Shown: positions 40,861 to 50,335 of the stretch, one piece after another
Layout of the letters: each line of letters opens with the position of its first letter
How positions within the stretch are numbered: the first letter of the stretch is position 1
Assembly: GCA_900112325.1 (NCBI GenBank)
Contig: FOLJ01000001.1
Span: 186,001 to 250,000 of the forward strand
Direction of reading: 5' to 3'
DNA length: 64,000 bases
DNA from: Micromonospora sediminimaris
Lineage (GTDB): Bacteria > Actinomycetota > Actinomycetes > Mycobacteriales > Micromonosporaceae
The notes under the pieces: generated by a model
Told to the model about the DNA's origin: nothing
The model's database searches: none
Seen by the model: only the letters and a program-made list of their open reading frames with translations
Made by a program: the position numbers and the translations under genes

Positions 40861-41721
40861 GTGGCCGTTGTCGTCGACCTGCTCAACATCACGATCATCC
40901 TGCATGGGCTGCTGAAGCTGACCGCCATCACGAACGCGATCCGCTGGATCAGCGAACGGGGCCGGGACTACCGACTCGCGTACGACCGGATGCCACCCGC
41001 CGACGACGCGGCCAAGCTACGCCTGCTGGTCGAGTGCGGCGGCACCTTCTTCCCGTTCGGCGCGAAAGATCACCGGATCCGGCGGCGATACCTACGTTGG
41101 CAGCGACGGTCCCGGCGGTGGCGGGCGGCAGCCGTCGCGTTGCGGATCTGGGCCACGGTCTGTTTCACCGCGCCCGGACTGGTCGCGCTTACCGTCTTCG
41201 GCACAGCCGGTCCCGCCTTCTTCCTACCCCGGCCGCCCGGCTCCCGCTGGCTCACTCTCGGCGCCGCACTTGTCGCCGCCGCCATCGTCATCGCGATCTT
41301 CTTCGAGGCGCTGACCTGGTATCTGACCGTACGCGGCTACGCCCGCCGGTTCCTCACCACGGGCTTCCACCGGACCCGGGTCGACTCGACCGGAGAGAAC
41401 CTCGCGGAACTGCGGGTCTACATCTACCTCGCGGCGTCGATGGTGTTGGCCAACTCCATGCTCTGCCTGACGGCGGCCGTCTCCTTCGGCTCCTACCGCT
41501 ACCTCGACGGCAACGAGGTCGGCTACGGTCCCAGTGCCGTTGCCGCAGCCTGCCTGCACACCGCGTCGAGCATGTCCTTCCTGGGAGAGTCACCCTTCAC
41601 CACCCACAACTCGGTGGGCAGCCTGATCGGTGTACTCGACCTCGGGTCGGGCGTGATGCTGATCCTGTTCGGGCTGACACTGCTGCCGGCGATGCTCAAC
41701 CTGAACGGACGAGACGAGTAG
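40861..41721 (+). CDS. Hypothetical membrane protein
   Basis: 286 residues from GTG 40861. About six hydrophobic segments: one near the N-terminus (VVVDLLNITIILHGLLKL), two in the middle after a basic RRRYLRWQRRSRRWR loop, and three later, ending SLIGVLDLGSGVMLILFGLT. The SFLGESPFTTHNSVGSLIG stretch between the last helices looks like a re-entrant loop, but the K+ channel filter TVGYG is absent. Family not recognised. It ends just before tRNA-Val. Confidence 0.65.
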   Translation: MAVVVDLLNITIILHGLLKLTAITNAIRWISERGRDYRLAYDRMPPADDAAKLRLLVECGGTFFPFGAKDHRIRRRYLRWQRRSRRWRAAAVALRIWATVCFTAPGLVALTVFGTAGPAFFLPRPPGSRWLTLGAALVAAAIVIAIFFEALTWYLTVRGYARRFLTTGFHRTRVDSTGENLAELRVYIYLAASMVLANSMLCLTAAVSFGSYRYLDGNEVGYGPSAVAAACLHTASSMSFLGESPFTTHNSVGSLIGVLDLGSGVMLILFGLTLLPAMLNLNGRDE

Positions 41722-41729
41722 GTGGTGCG

Positions 41730-41804
41730 TGGTGGGCGCGGCAGGTTTCGAACCTGCGACCCCTCGCTTGTAAGGCGAGTGCTCTCCCGCTGAGCTACGC
41801 GCCC
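41730..41804 (-). tRNA. tRNA-Val (anticodon UAC)
   Basis: Read on the minus strand it folds as a full cloverleaf: acceptor GGGCGCG/CGCGCCC, D stem AGCUC, anticodon arm CUCGC-CUUACAA-GCGAG (anticodon UAC), T arm GCAGG-UUCGAAA-CCUGC, discriminator A. The CCA end is encoded in the DNA (41730-41732). It reads GUA and other Val codons by wobble. Confidence 0.97.
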
Positions 41805-41818
41805 GGACGCCGTACGGC

Positions 41819-41859
41819 GGGCCGGCGGTTGGCAAGCTTACCCTGCCACCCGCCGGCCC
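41819..41859 (-). terminator. Hairpin after ahpE
   Basis: GGGCCGGCGG (41819-41828) and CCGCCGGCCC (41850-41859) form a 10-bp stem around a 21-nt loop, between the ahpE stop and tRNA-Val. Confidence 0.55.
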
Positions 41860-41889
41860 CGGCGGACGCCTCGCGACCGGTGGGCCGGG

Positions 41890-42354
41890 TCAGGCCACGG
41901 CCTCCGCCAGGGCCTTACGCCAGCCCTGCTGGTCGCGGGCCTCACCGGGCATGTGCATCTCGGCGAAGCGGACCACGCCGGACCGGTCGATGACGAAGGT
42001 GCCCCGGTTGGCGATGCCGGCGACCTCGTTGAAGACGCCGTACGCCTGAGCGACGGCGCCGTGCGGCCAGAAGTCGGACAGCAGCGGGAACTGGTAGCCC
42101 TCCCGTTCCGCCCAGATCTTGTGGGCGTACACCGAATCGACGCTGACGGTGAGCACCTGGACCTCGTCGTTGACGTACTCGTCGAGGTTGTCCCGTACCT
42201 CGGTCAGCTCACCTTGACACACCCCGGTGAACGCCAGCGGGTAGAAGACCAGCAACACGGTACGCCGGCCCCGGAATTCGGAGAGTCGGACCTGCTGGTT
42301 GTTCTGGTCCTTCAACTCGAAGTCGGGCGCCTCGACGCCAACCTCGATGGGCAT
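41890..42354 (-). CDS. ahpE: One-cysteine peroxiredoxin AhpE
   Basis: 154 residues: VGVEAPDFELKDQNNQQVRL, VLLVFYPLAFTGVCQGELTE with the peroxidatic Cys46, and TFVIDRSGVVRFAEMHM. No other Cys exists, so reduction must come from an outside thiol such as mycothiol/mycoredoxin, as known for mycobacterial AhpE. It removes alkyl hydroperoxides and peroxynitrite in the cytosol. The neighbours DUF3052 and the pyruvate-dehydrogenase genes keep the mycobacterial order. Confidence 0.92.
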   Translation of the reverse strand: MPIEVGVEAPDFELKDQNNQQVRLSEFRGRRTVLLVFYPLAFTGVCQGELTEVRDNLDEYVNDEVQVLTVSVDSVYAHKIWAEREGYQFPLLSDFWPHGAVAQAYGVFNEVAGIANRGTFVIDRSGVVRFAEMHMPGEARDQQGWRKALAEAVA

Positions 42355-42407
42355 GCGAACTCCTCGGATCGGTTCGGGACGGCCTCGGTCACTCGCCGTG
42401 GGTGGGG

Positions 42408-42845
42408 TTACTTCTTGCCCTTGGCGCCGCGACGTAGCACGAGTCGGGCACCGCTCCAGTCCTTGCCGGCGTTGACCGTGGAAGTCTGCTGAAGACCAGC
42501 GGTGGGTGCCGACTCGGCGATCTCACTCGGTTCGACGTGGCCGTCGCGGCCGGCCTTGGGCGTCAGCAGCCACACGACCCCGTTGTCGGCCAGCGGGCCG
42601 AGGGCGTCGACGAGCAGCTCGAAGAGATCACCGTCGCCGTCCCGGTACCAGACCAGCACCGCGTCGACCACCTCGTCGGTGTCCTCGTCTACCAGATCTC
42701 CACAACGGTCGGTCAGGGCGTCTCGGAGATCGGAGTCGACGTCGTCGTCGTAGCCCATCTCCATGACGACCATCCCCGGCTCGATGCCGAACCGGTCCGC
42801 CAGGCTGCGTACCCCGTCAGCAGCCTGACCAGCGGTCGCGCTCAC
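42408..42845 (-). CDS. DUF3052 family protein
   Basis: 145 residues: LADRFGIEPGMVVMEMGYDD, DVDSDLRDALTDRCGDLVDE, AVLVWYRDGDGDLFELLVDA, NGVVWLLTPKAGRDGHVEPS. This matches the actinobacterial DUF3052 family (Rv2239c in M. tuberculosis), which lies beside ahpE there too. Very acidic; function unknown. GTG 42845 begins VSATAGQAA; an upstream GTG at 42863 gives a poor leader. Confidence 0.85.
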   Translation of the reverse strand: MSATAGQAADGVRSLADRFGIEPGMVVMEMGYDDDVDSDLRDALTDRCGDLVDEDTDEVVDAVLVWYRDGDGDLFELLVDALGPLADNGVVWLLTPKAGRDGHVEPSEIAESAPTAGLQQTSTVNAGKDWSGARLVLRRGAKGKK

Positions 42846-42954
42846 TGTCGCGTGCCTCCTCATCTCGTCCGAGCCGGCGTCTGCTCGACGCCGTCAGGCA
42901 AAGTCCACACAGTTGTGCCCTCCTGCGCAAGTGGCGCACCGGGTGGAACGAAAT

Positions 42955-45783
42955 TTACCGTGCCAGCAGCGTACGGGCACCCTGGGTGATGGCCTCCTCG
43001 GACACCAGGACCTGTCGGGCGGCCGGACCCAGCGGCACAAAAGAGTCAACTGCGGCCACCCGGCGTGCCGCGCCGACATATCCGGCGTCCACCAGCGCGG
43101 CGATCACCCCCTCACCGACCCCACCGGACCGGCGTGTCTCGTCCACCACCAGCACCCGGCCGGTCGCGGCGGCCTCCCGGATGAGGTCGGCCACCGGCAG
43201 TGGCGCAAGCCAGCGCAGGTCCACGACCCGGGTGCCGATCCCCTCGTCGGCCAGCGCCGACGCCGCCCGCAACGACATTCGTACGCCGTTACCGAAGGTG
43301 ATGATGGTTACGTCCTCGGCCGAACCGACTCCGTACACGCGGGCCCGTCCCACCGGCACGTGGCCGCCGGCCCAGGCGCCGGGATCCGCGTAATCGGCCA
43401 GCCACTCACCATCACCGTCGGTGTAGAGGTCGCGGGTGTGGTAGAGCGCGATCGGCTCCAGGAACACGCAGACGCTGCCGTCCACCGTCGCGCTCGCCAG
43501 GCAGGTCCGCAGCATCGCCGCCGCGTCGTCCGGCCGCGCCGGCACGGCGATCACCAGACCCGGCACATCCCGCAGTACGGCCACCGAGTTGTCGTTGTGG
43601 AAGTGCCCGCCGAAGCCCTCCTGGTACGCCAGCCCGGCCACCCGCACCACCATCGGATTGCGCAGCGCTCCCTGCGAGAAGAAGCGCATCGTCGCCGCCT
43701 CCCCGCGCAGCTGGTCCTCGGCGTTGTGCAGGTACGCCAGGTACTGGATCTCCGGCACCGGCAGCATTCCGGCCAAACCCGCGCCGAGACCGAGGCCGAG
43801 GATCGAGGTCTCGTCGAGCAGCGTGTCGAACACCCGGGCGACACCGAACCGGTCACGCAGGCCCTTGGTCACCCCGTAGACCCCGCCCTTGGCGGCGACG
43901 TCCTCACCGAAGACCGCCATCTGCGGATGGCTGAGCAGCCCGTCGGTGAGCGCCGCGTTGATGCTCTGCGCGAGGGTGAGCGGCCCGGCCAGTTCCGGCG
44001 GCTTGCCGCCGAACGCCTCGGCCCGCGTCACGGCGTCGGGCCCGGCGGCGCGGGCGCCCGCGTCGGCGACCGCCAGGGCGACCCGCACCGGGCGGCGCGG
44101 TGCCAGCGGGGCGATCACCTCGGCGGCGTCGGCCAGCTTCGGCTCGTCGAGCACCTCCTCGGCGATCCGGCGAACCTGCCAGCCGATCTCGTCGTAGCGG
44201 TCCAGCAGTTCCGGGCCGCTGGCCAGGCCCGCGTCGACCAGCCGCCGGGCGGTGGCGACCACCGGATCGCGGGCCACCTCGGCGGTGATCTCCGAGGCGG
44301 GGCGGTACGCGCTCTCGGCGTCCGCACCGGCATGGCCCATCAGCCGGACCGTGGTCAGGTGCAGCACGGCCGGGCGGCGGTGCCGGCGTACCCAGGCCGC
44401 CGCCTCGACCGCCACCTCGTAGGTGCCGACCAGGTCGGCACCGTCGGCGGCGAAGTACCGGATGCCGGGCTTGGACCGCAGGGCTGTCGCCACCCACCCC
44501 TGCGGCGACCGGACACTGATGCCCAGCCCGTTGTCCTCGCAGACGAAGAGCACCGGGATGCGCAGGCCGGTGTGGTCGTACCAGCCGGCGGTGTTGAATG
44601 CGGCCGTGGCGCTGGCGTGGTTGATCGAGGCGTCCCCGAACGAACAGACCACGATGGCGTCGGCTGCCCAGGGCGTCGGTTCGGGTTCCACGCCGGCTCG
44701 GTTCGCTTCGCCTCGGGCGTCCAGCCGACGCAGCCGCTCCACGGCAAGACCCATCCCGACCGCGCGGGGCAGGTGCGAGGCTACGGTCGAGGTCGTCGGG
44801 ACCACCGCGAGGTCGGCGCGGCCGAACACCTTGTGCCGGCCACCGGCGATCGGCTCCTGGCTGGAGGCCACCATGCCGCGCAGGACGTCCCGGGCAGCGT
44901 CGGCGTACGCCCGGGGCAACGGCCGCTTGACCCCCGTCATCCGCATCCCGTCGGGCCCGACGTCGTCGCCCGGCCCGGGAGCCGGCACGGTCACGGTCGC
45001 CGGTCGGGAGTGGGCCAGTGGCACGGCCGCCGGTTGGTCCCCGACGGCGGTAGCCTGCCCCTCCGGGTTCGAGCCGGAGTCGGCGGCCCGGGGCAGGTCG
45101 GCAGCGTCACCGTCACTCCGGTCGATCGCCGCCGCGCCGGGCGAACCCACGCCGTCGGGCGAACCCGTGCCGCCGGACGAGCCCGCGCCGCTCGGCGAGT
45201 CGGTTCCGTCCGTGGCCGGACCGCCGGCCGGCTCGCCCGGGGCGGCCCCCTGTTCGCTGCTCTCCGGCAGGTCCGGAACGGGCGACGCGCCGGACCGACC
45301 GGAAGGGCCGGCCTCGGTGGTACGGCCGGCCTCCGCAGCGTCCGTCGGCTGGCTGGCCCGGGCCGCCGGAGCAGTCTCGGCGGCCGGCTCACCCGACCGC
45401 ACGGCCGACGCGGACGGTGGCACAGCCGGCGCGGACGGGTCCGCCTGGGCGGCGCGGACGCAGTAGAAGGCGCCGGAGCGGTAGTGCAGCAGGGCCGGGT
45501 CCGTGGGCCGCAGCGCCGCCGCCACCGCGGCGTTGCCCTCGTGACCGGCGGAGCCGATGGTGTAGTAGCCCTCGCCGAAGCTACGCAGCCAGCGGCCGGC
45601 CAGGTCGAGTTGCCGGCTGGTGACCTGGGCGTCGAAGAGGTCCAGCAGTTGGGCACCGGTCAGTGCGCTGCCCTCGGCCACCGGCCGCGCCGGGTCGCTC
45701 CGGTGCGGCGGCGCGGCGAGGGCGGCCAGGGACTCCCGGAACCGGTCGTCGAGATCCTGCGGGGTGGTCACGTCCGACAGCAT
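42955..45783 (-). CDS. Fused 2-oxo-acid dehydrogenase E1 (alpha plus beta) with long insert
   Basis: 942 residues: E1 alpha then E1 beta in one chain. The alpha half has YTIGSAGHEGNAAVAAALRP, LLHYRSGAFYCVRAA, GGRHKVFGRADLAVVP, the thiamine-diphosphate site VCSFGDASINHASATAAFNT and LFVCEDNGLGISV. The beta half begins near residue 650 (LTLAQSINAALTDGLLSHPQ, FGEDVAAKGGVYGVTKGLRD, GFGGHFHNDN) and ends in a transketolase C domain. Between AFYCVRAA and AARDVLRGM, where relatives run straight on, sit about 180 residues of Gly, Ser, Pro, Ala and Asp (44908-45447). Substrate is probably a branched-chain or related 2-oxo acid. Start ATG 45783. Confidence 0.88.
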   Translation of the reverse strand: MLSDVTTPQDLDDRFRESLAALAAPPHRSDPARPVAEGSALTGAQLLDLFDAQVTSRQLDLAGRWLRSFGEGYYTIGSAGHEGNAAVAAALRPTDPALLHYRSGAFYCVRAAQADPSAPAVPPSASAVRSGEPAAETAPAARASQPTDAAEAGRTTEAGPSGRSGASPVPDLPESSEQGAAPGEPAGGPATDGTDSPSGAGSSGGTGSPDGVGSPGAAAIDRSDGDAADLPRAADSGSNPEGQATAVGDQPAAVPLAHSRPATVTVPAPGPGDDVGPDGMRMTGVKRPLPRAYADAARDVLRGMVASSQEPIAGGRHKVFGRADLAVVPTTSTVASHLPRAVGMGLAVERLRRLDARGEANRAGVEPEPTPWAADAIVVCSFGDASINHASATAAFNTAGWYDHTGLRIPVLFVCEDNGLGISVRSPQGWVATALRSKPGIRYFAADGADLVGTYEVAVEAAAWVRRHRRPAVLHLTTVRLMGHAGADAESAYRPASEITAEVARDPVVATARRLVDAGLASGPELLDRYDEIGWQVRRIAEEVLDEPKLADAAEVIAPLAPRRPVRVALAVADAGARAAGPDAVTRAEAFGGKPPELAGPLTLAQSINAALTDGLLSHPQMAVFGEDVAAKGGVYGVTKGLRDRFGVARVFDTLLDETSILGLGLGAGLAGMLPVPEIQYLAYLHNAEDQLRGEAATMRFFSQGALRNPMVVRVAGLAYQEGFGGHFHNDNSVAVLRDVPGLVIAVPARPDDAAAMLRTCLASATVDGSVCVFLEPIALYHTRDLYTDGDGEWLADYADPGAWAGGHVPVGRARVYGVGSAEDVTIITFGNGVRMSLRAASALADEGIGTRVVDLRWLAPLPVADLIREAAATGRVLVVDETRRSGGVGEGVIAALVDAGYVGAARRVAAVDSFVPLGPAARQVLVSEEAITQGARTLLAR

Positions 45784-45820
45784 TACCGACCGGGGCACGC
45801 CTCGCACAGCCGAGTGCCTC

Positions 45821-46312
45821 TCACGGCTGCCCGGTCGGGCCGCAGTCCTCCGGGCAGCCGCCGTCGGAAACCTTCCACACCAGATCACGAAGTGCGGCGA
45901 GTTCCTCGTTGTCGAGCCGGGTCAGCAGTCGGGAGTCGGAGAGTACGAGATGGACCCGCTCGCGCATCCGCCGGCCGGCATCGGTCACCACCAACGTCTT
46001 CTGCCGCCGGTCTGTCGGGTCGACCCGGCGCTCGACCAGCCCGGCCTGCTCCAGCTTGTCGACCAGCGCGGTGACGTTGGACCGGTCGCAGCGCAGCTGG
46101 TCGGCGAGCTCGCGGGCGGGCAGCGGACGGTCCGGGTCGAGCTGGTACAGGGCGCGGGCCACGGCCGGAGTCAGGCCCAGCGTGGCGATGTCGAGATCCT
46201 GGTGGTGCCGCAGGGCGGCGGCGACGTGCATGATCCGGCGTACCGCGTCACCGGCCAGCCGGGCGCGGTCGGCCGGTTCCGGACCGACCGGGGCGATGAT
46301 CGGCCGTGACAT
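45821..46312 (-). CDS. MarR-family transcriptional regulator
   Basis: 163 residues with the MarR winged helix: LTPAVARALYQLDPDRPLPA, RELADQLRCDRSNVTALVDK, LEQAGLVERRVDPTDRRQKT, the last being the wing with the conserved Asp-x-Arg. Its C-terminal tail GGCPEDCGP has a CxxxC pair that might sense redox state. TAGGAT stands 6 nt before ATG 46312. It is 37 bp upstream of the fused E1 gene on the same strand, so it may control that gene. Confidence 0.9.
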   Translation of the reverse strand: MSRPIIAPVGPEPADRARLAGDAVRRIMHVAAALRHHQDLDIATLGLTPAVARALYQLDPDRPLPARELADQLRCDRSNVTALVDKLEQAGLVERRVDPTDRRQKTLVVTDAGRRMRERVHLVLSDSRLLTRLDNEELAALRDLVWKVSDGGCPEDCGPTGQP

Positions 46313-46419
46313 GGTCACATCCTAGGGCGGCGGCCCCTGCGACCTCGTCTGACTGACGGCGTCGGGCTACCGAGAGGTTCGTCGGGTCAGTTCCGCTCGG
46401 CCCTGTTCGGGCGATAGCG

Positions 46420-46690
46420 GCGGACGAGCACGCGCCCTGGGCCAGCGACCTGGAGCTCGACTACGCCGATCCGACCTCACGCACCGTCGGCAGCGAGTTG
46501 GTCTGCTCCTCGACCACCTCGGGTGGCGACGGGGCGGACGCGGCGACCGGCGCGCACCCGTGACTGGCCTGGAACCGCACCTGCGCTTCCACTACAACCT
46601 GCGGGGCTACGTCCGCACCACCATCGCCAGGGCGCAGCTCACCGCCGACTTCGACGTGACGGGGGCGGGCGAACCGGACGGACGGGGTGA
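46420..46690 (+). pseudogene. Remnant of a PhoD-type alkaline phosphatase gene
   Basis: In one frame (46420-46560) the translation runs ADEHAPWASDLELDYADPTS, RTVGSELVCSSTTSGGDGAD and meets a stop at 46561. The next frame, from about 46560, continues LEPHLRFHYNLRGYVRTTIA and RAQLTADFDV. Together these match the C-terminal end of PhoD phosphatases (the SISSGGDG and HIKFFNxxRGYVR segments). The first 400 or so residues, with the metal site, are missing, and TAG occurs just upstream. So it is a decayed fragment with a frameshift. The 390-bp gap holds nothing else. Confidence 0.65.
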
Positions 46691-46702
46691 GCGAGGACGG
46701 AA

Positions 46703-47107
46703 TCAGCCTGACAGGAAGGAGAAGCGGACCTGCCGGGTGGGATTGTCGCCGTTGGTGTCGACCAGGCAGATCGACTGCCAGGTGCCCAGGGCCAGCCGCC
46801 CATCGAGCACGGGCAGCGTCGCGTACGGGGCGACGAAGGCGGGCAGCACGTGATCGCGGCCGTGCCCCGGTGAGCCGTGCCGGTGCCGCCAGCGCCCGTC
46901 CGTGGGCAGCACGGCATCCAGCGCGGTCAGCAGGTCGTCGTCCGATCCTGCCCCGGTCTCGATGATGGCCACGCCGGCGGTGGCGTGTGGCACGAAGACG
47001 TGCAACAGGCCGTCGCCCGAGCCGGCGACGAACTGTTCGGCCTCGGCCGTGATGTCCCGGACGGTCGGCCGGGACCCGGTCCGGACGGTGATCAGCTCAC
47101 TGCGCAC
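46703..47107 (-). CDS. YjbQ/UPF0047 family protein
   Basis: 134 residues: GLLHVFVPHATAGVAIIETG, then a WRHRHGSPGHGRDHVLPAFV His-rich loop and LGTWQSICLVDTNGDNPTRQ. These carry the conserved His and Glu of the YjbQ fold, which in E. coli shows thiamine-phosphate synthase side activity. The start was set at GTG 47107, with GGGAGA 8 nt upstream; GTG 47125 is also in frame. Divergent from aceE. Confidence 0.88.
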   Translation of the reverse strand: MRSELITVRTGSRPTVRDITAEAEQFVAGSGDGLLHVFVPHATAGVAIIETGAGSDDDLLTALDAVLPTDGRWRHRHGSPGHGRDHVLPAFVAPYATLPVLDGRLALGTWQSICLVDTNGDNPTRQVRFSFLSG

Positions 47108-47304
47108 ACCCGCATTCTCCCCCACCCGGCGACGGCCCGCCGGTACCCACCGGTGCGCCCGCCGCGACCGCCACCGACCGGCAAAGTTACTGGTGGGTAC
47201 CTGTGTCGAGCGTCGCCCTTCGGCCGGGTGGACGTGACGCCGAGTGCCACGACGGGGCAGGATGGCGCTAGAGACCTATCCCACACACAACCGAGGGAAC
47301 GCCT

Positions 47305-50049
47305 GTGGCTACGGAACGCAAGCGCCCGGTGATCACGGCCGGCCTGCCGAGCCAGCTTCCGGACATCGACCCCGAAGAAACCAGCGAGTGGGTCGAGTCG
47401 CTCGACGGTGTCATCGACGACCGTGGCACCAAGCGAGCCCGCTACGTCATGCTGCGGCTGCTGGAGCGCGCCCGGGAGCGTCAGGTCGGCGTGCCGTCGC
47501 TGACCACCACCGACTACATCAACACCATTCCGCCGGAGCGCGAACCGTGGTTCCCCGGTGACGAGCACGTCGAGCGCCGGATCCGGGCGTACGTGCGGTG
47601 GAACGCGGCGATGCTTGTGCACCGCGCGCAGCGGCCGGAGATCGGCGTCGGTGGCCACATCTCGACCTACGCCAGCTCGGCGTCGCTCTACGAGGTCGGC
47701 TTCAACCACTTCTTCCGGGGCAAGGACCACCCGGGTGGCGGCGACCACATCTTCTACCAGGGGCACGCCTCCCCCGGCATGTACGCGCGGGCGTACCTGG
47801 AGGGCCGGCTCAGCGAGAACCAGCTCGACGGCTTCCGGCAGGAGCTGTCCCACCCCGGCGGCGGTCTCCCCTCGTACCCGCACCCCCGGCTGATGCCGGA
47901 CTTCTGGGAGTTCCCCACGGTCTCCATGGGTCTGGGCGGTCTGAACGCCATCTACCAGGCCCGGTTCAACCGCTACCTCCAGCACCGGGGCATCAAGGAC
48001 ACCTCCGACCAGCACGTCTGGGCCTTCCTCGGCGACGGCGAGATGGACGAGCCGGAGACCCTTGGCGCGATCGGGGTGGCCGCCCGCGAGGAGCTGGACA
48101 ACCTCACCTTCGTGATCAACTGCAACCTCCAGCGCCTGGACGGGCCGGTGCGCGGCAACGGCAAGGTCATGCAGGAGCTGGAGGCGTTCTTCCGGGGCGC
48201 CGGCTGGAACGTCATCAAGGTGGTCTGGGGGCGGGAGTGGGATCCGCTGCTCGCCGCCGACACCGACGGCGCCCTTGTCAACCTGATGAACACCACGCCC
48301 GACGGTGACTACCAGACCTACAAGGCGGAGTCCGGGGCGTACGTGCGGGAGCACTTCTTCGGCCGTGACCCGCGCACGCGCAAGATGGTCGAGGGGCTTA
48401 CCGACGACGAGATCTGGAATCTCAAGCGGGGCGGGCACGACTACCGCAAGCTCTACGCGGCCTACAAGGCGGCGACCGAGCACACCGGCCAGCCGACAGT
48501 GATCCTGGCCAAGACGATCAAGGGCTGGACGCTCGGCTCGCACTTCGAGGGCCGCAACGCCACGCACCAGATGAAGAAGCTGACGCTGGAGGACCTGAAG
48601 ACCTTCCGCGACCGGCTCTACCTGGACATCCCGGACTCGGCGCTGGAGGAGAACCCGTACCTGCCGCCGTACCTGCGGCCGGACGACAAGTCCGACGAGA
48701 TGCAGTACCTGCACGAGCGGCGCAAGCAGCTCGGCGGTTACCTGCCGACCCGCCGGACCAGCGCCAAGCAGCTGGCCATCCCCGCCGCGGAGCGCTTCGC
48801 CGACGTCAAGCGCGGTTCGGGCAAGCAGAAGGTGGCCACCACGATGGCCTTCGTCCGGTTGCTCAAGGACCTGATGAAGGACAAGGAGTTCGGCAAGCGT
48901 TGGGTGCCGATCATCCCCGACGAGGCACGCACCTTCGGTCTGGACTCCATCTTCCCGACCGCCAAGATCTACTCGCCGCACGGCCAGCGGTACACCTCGG
49001 TCGACCGGGAGCTGTTCCTGTCGTACAAGGAGTCGACCGCCGGGCAGATCCTGCACGAGGGGATCAACGAGGCCGGCTCGGTGGCCTCGTTCACCGCGGC
49101 TGGCACGTCGTACGCCACCCACGACGAGCCGATGATCCCGATGTACATCTTCTACTCGATGTTCGGGTTCCAGCGCACCGGCGACGGCTTCTGGGCCGCG
49201 GCGGACCAGATGGCCCGGGGCTTCGTGCTCGGCGCCACCGCCGGACGCACCACGCTCAACGGTGAGGGGCTCCAGCACGAGGACGGTCACTCCCTGCTGC
49301 TGGCCGCCACCAACCCGGCGGTGGTCGCGTACGATCCGGCGTTCGCGTTCGAGATCGCGCACATCATGGAGAACGGCCTGCACCGGATGTACGGCGCGGA
49401 GCCGGAGAACGTCTTCTACTACCTCACCGTCTACAACGAGCCGATCCACCAGCCGGCGGAGCCCGACGGCGTGGACGTCGAGGGCATCGTCAAGGGCATC
49501 CACCGCTACTCCCCCGCGCCGTCGCTGGACGGGGACGCCCCCCGGGCGAACCTGCTGGCCTCCGGCACCGGCATGCAGTGGGCGCTCAAGGCGCAGCAGT
49601 TGCTGGCGCAGGACTGGGGGGTGGCCGCCGACGTCTGGTCGGTCACCTCGTGGACGGAGCTGCGCCGCGACGCGGTGGAGTGCGAGGAGTACAACCTCCT
49701 GCACCCCGGCGCCGAGCAGCGGGTGCCGTACATCCAGCGCAAGCTGGCCGACGCCGACGGCCCGAAGGTCGCGGTCAGCGACTGGATGCGCGCGGTGCCG
49801 GACCTGATCTCCCGCTGGGTACCGGGCGACTGGACCTCGCTGGGCACCGACGGCTTCGGGCTCTCCGACACCCGGCACGCGCTGCGGCGGCACTTCCACG
49901 TCGACGCCGAGTCGGTGGCGGTCGCGACGCTGCGGCAGCTCGCGCTGCGTGGGGCGGTGCCGGCCCACGTGCCGGCCGAGGCGGCCAAGAAGTACGCCAT
50001 CGATGACGTGAACGCCGCCCCGGTCGGCGAAACCGGCGGCGACAGCTGA
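47305..50049 (+). CDS. aceE: Pyruvate dehydrogenase E1, homodimeric type
   Basis: 914 residues from GTG 47305 (GAGGGA site). The AceE pattern is continuous: [60 protein letters not shown], the thiamine-diphosphate motif [16 protein letters not shown] with later [40 protein letters not shown], and C-terminal [20 protein letters not shown]. It decarboxylates pyruvate and passes acetyl to the E2 lipoyl arm. E2 and E3 genes are not in the window. It supplies acetyl-CoA for the fatty-acid genes at 60800 onwards. Confidence 0.97.
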   Translation: MATERKRPVITAGLPSQLPDIDPEETSEWVESLDGVIDDRGTKRARYVMLRLLERARERQVGVPSLTTTDYINTIPPEREPWFPGDEHVERRIRAYVRWNAAMLVHRAQRPEIGVGGHISTYASSASLYEVGFNHFFRGKDHPGGGDHIFYQGHASPGMYARAYLEGRLSENQLDGFRQELSHPGGGLPSYPHPRLMPDFWEFPTVSMGLGGLNAIYQARFNRYLQHRGIKDTSDQHVWAFLGDGEMDEPETLGAIGVAAREELDNLTFVINCNLQRLDGPVRGNGKVMQELEAFFRGAGWNVIKVVWGREWDPLLAADTDGALVNLMNTTPDGDYQTYKAESGAYVREHFFGRDPRTRKMVEGLTDDEIWNLKRGGHDYRKLYAAYKAATEHTGQPTVILAKTIKGWTLGSHFEGRNATHQMKKLTLEDLKTFRDRLYLDIPDSALEENPYLPPYLRPDDKSDEMQYLHERRKQLGGYLPTRRTSAKQLAIPAAERFADVKRGSGKQKVATTMAFVRLLKDLMKDKEFGKRWVPIIPDEARTFGLDSIFPTAKIYSPHGQRYTSVDRELFLSYKESTAGQILHEGINEAGSVASFTAAGTSYATHDEPMIPMYIFYSMFGFQRTGDGFWAAADQMARGFVLGATAGRTTLNGEGLQHEDGHSLLLAATNPAVVAYDPAFAFEIAHIMENGLHRMYGAEPENVFYYLTVYNEPIHQPAEPDGVDVEGIVKGIHRYSPAPSLDGDAPRANLLASGTGMQWALKAQQLLAQDWGVAADVWSVTSWTELRRDAVECEEYNLLHPGAEQRVPYIQRKLADADGPKVAVSDWMRAVPDLISRWVPGDWTSLGTDGFGLSDTRHALRRHFHVDAESVAVATLRQLALRGAVPAHVPAEAAKKYAIDDVNAAPVGETGGDS

Positions 50050-50062
50050 CAGTTCCATCCCG

Positions 50063-50099
50063 AAGGGCCCGGCGCGGTGTGACACCGCGCCGGGCCCTT
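50063..50099 (+). terminator. Terminator of aceE
   Basis: A perfect 18-bp inverted repeat centred on 50081 (GGGCCCGGCGCGGTG and its complement within it) ending in CCCTTT. It begins 14 bp after the aceE stop. Confidence 0.9.
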
Positions 50100-50335
50100 T
50101 CGCGTGCGGTGCCCGCGCCGTGGCTCGGTGGGGCCCACCGGGCCAGTCCGCAGGTATGACCCTTCCGGTATCGACGAGCATCTTTTTCGTGTAACACAAC
50201 GCATCCACAATTGCCGATAGGTGTTTCAGCTTGCCCCAGGGACACCAGGCCGGCCGGTGAACTCACCCCGTCGCGCCCGTCCACCGCCGGCCGGGACGTC
50301 ACCGCCGCATTGGCGCGCGACGGGAGGGAGTGCAC

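Noticed and set aside
42913..46074. A 1053-codon open frame on the plus strand
   Set aside because: It lies opposite the fused E1 dehydrogenase and the MarR gene, which carry recognisable motifs. The translated product has none.
47092..50208. A 1038-codon open frame on the minus strand
   Set aside because: It is antisense to aceE over its full length and has no recognisable domain or ribosome site.
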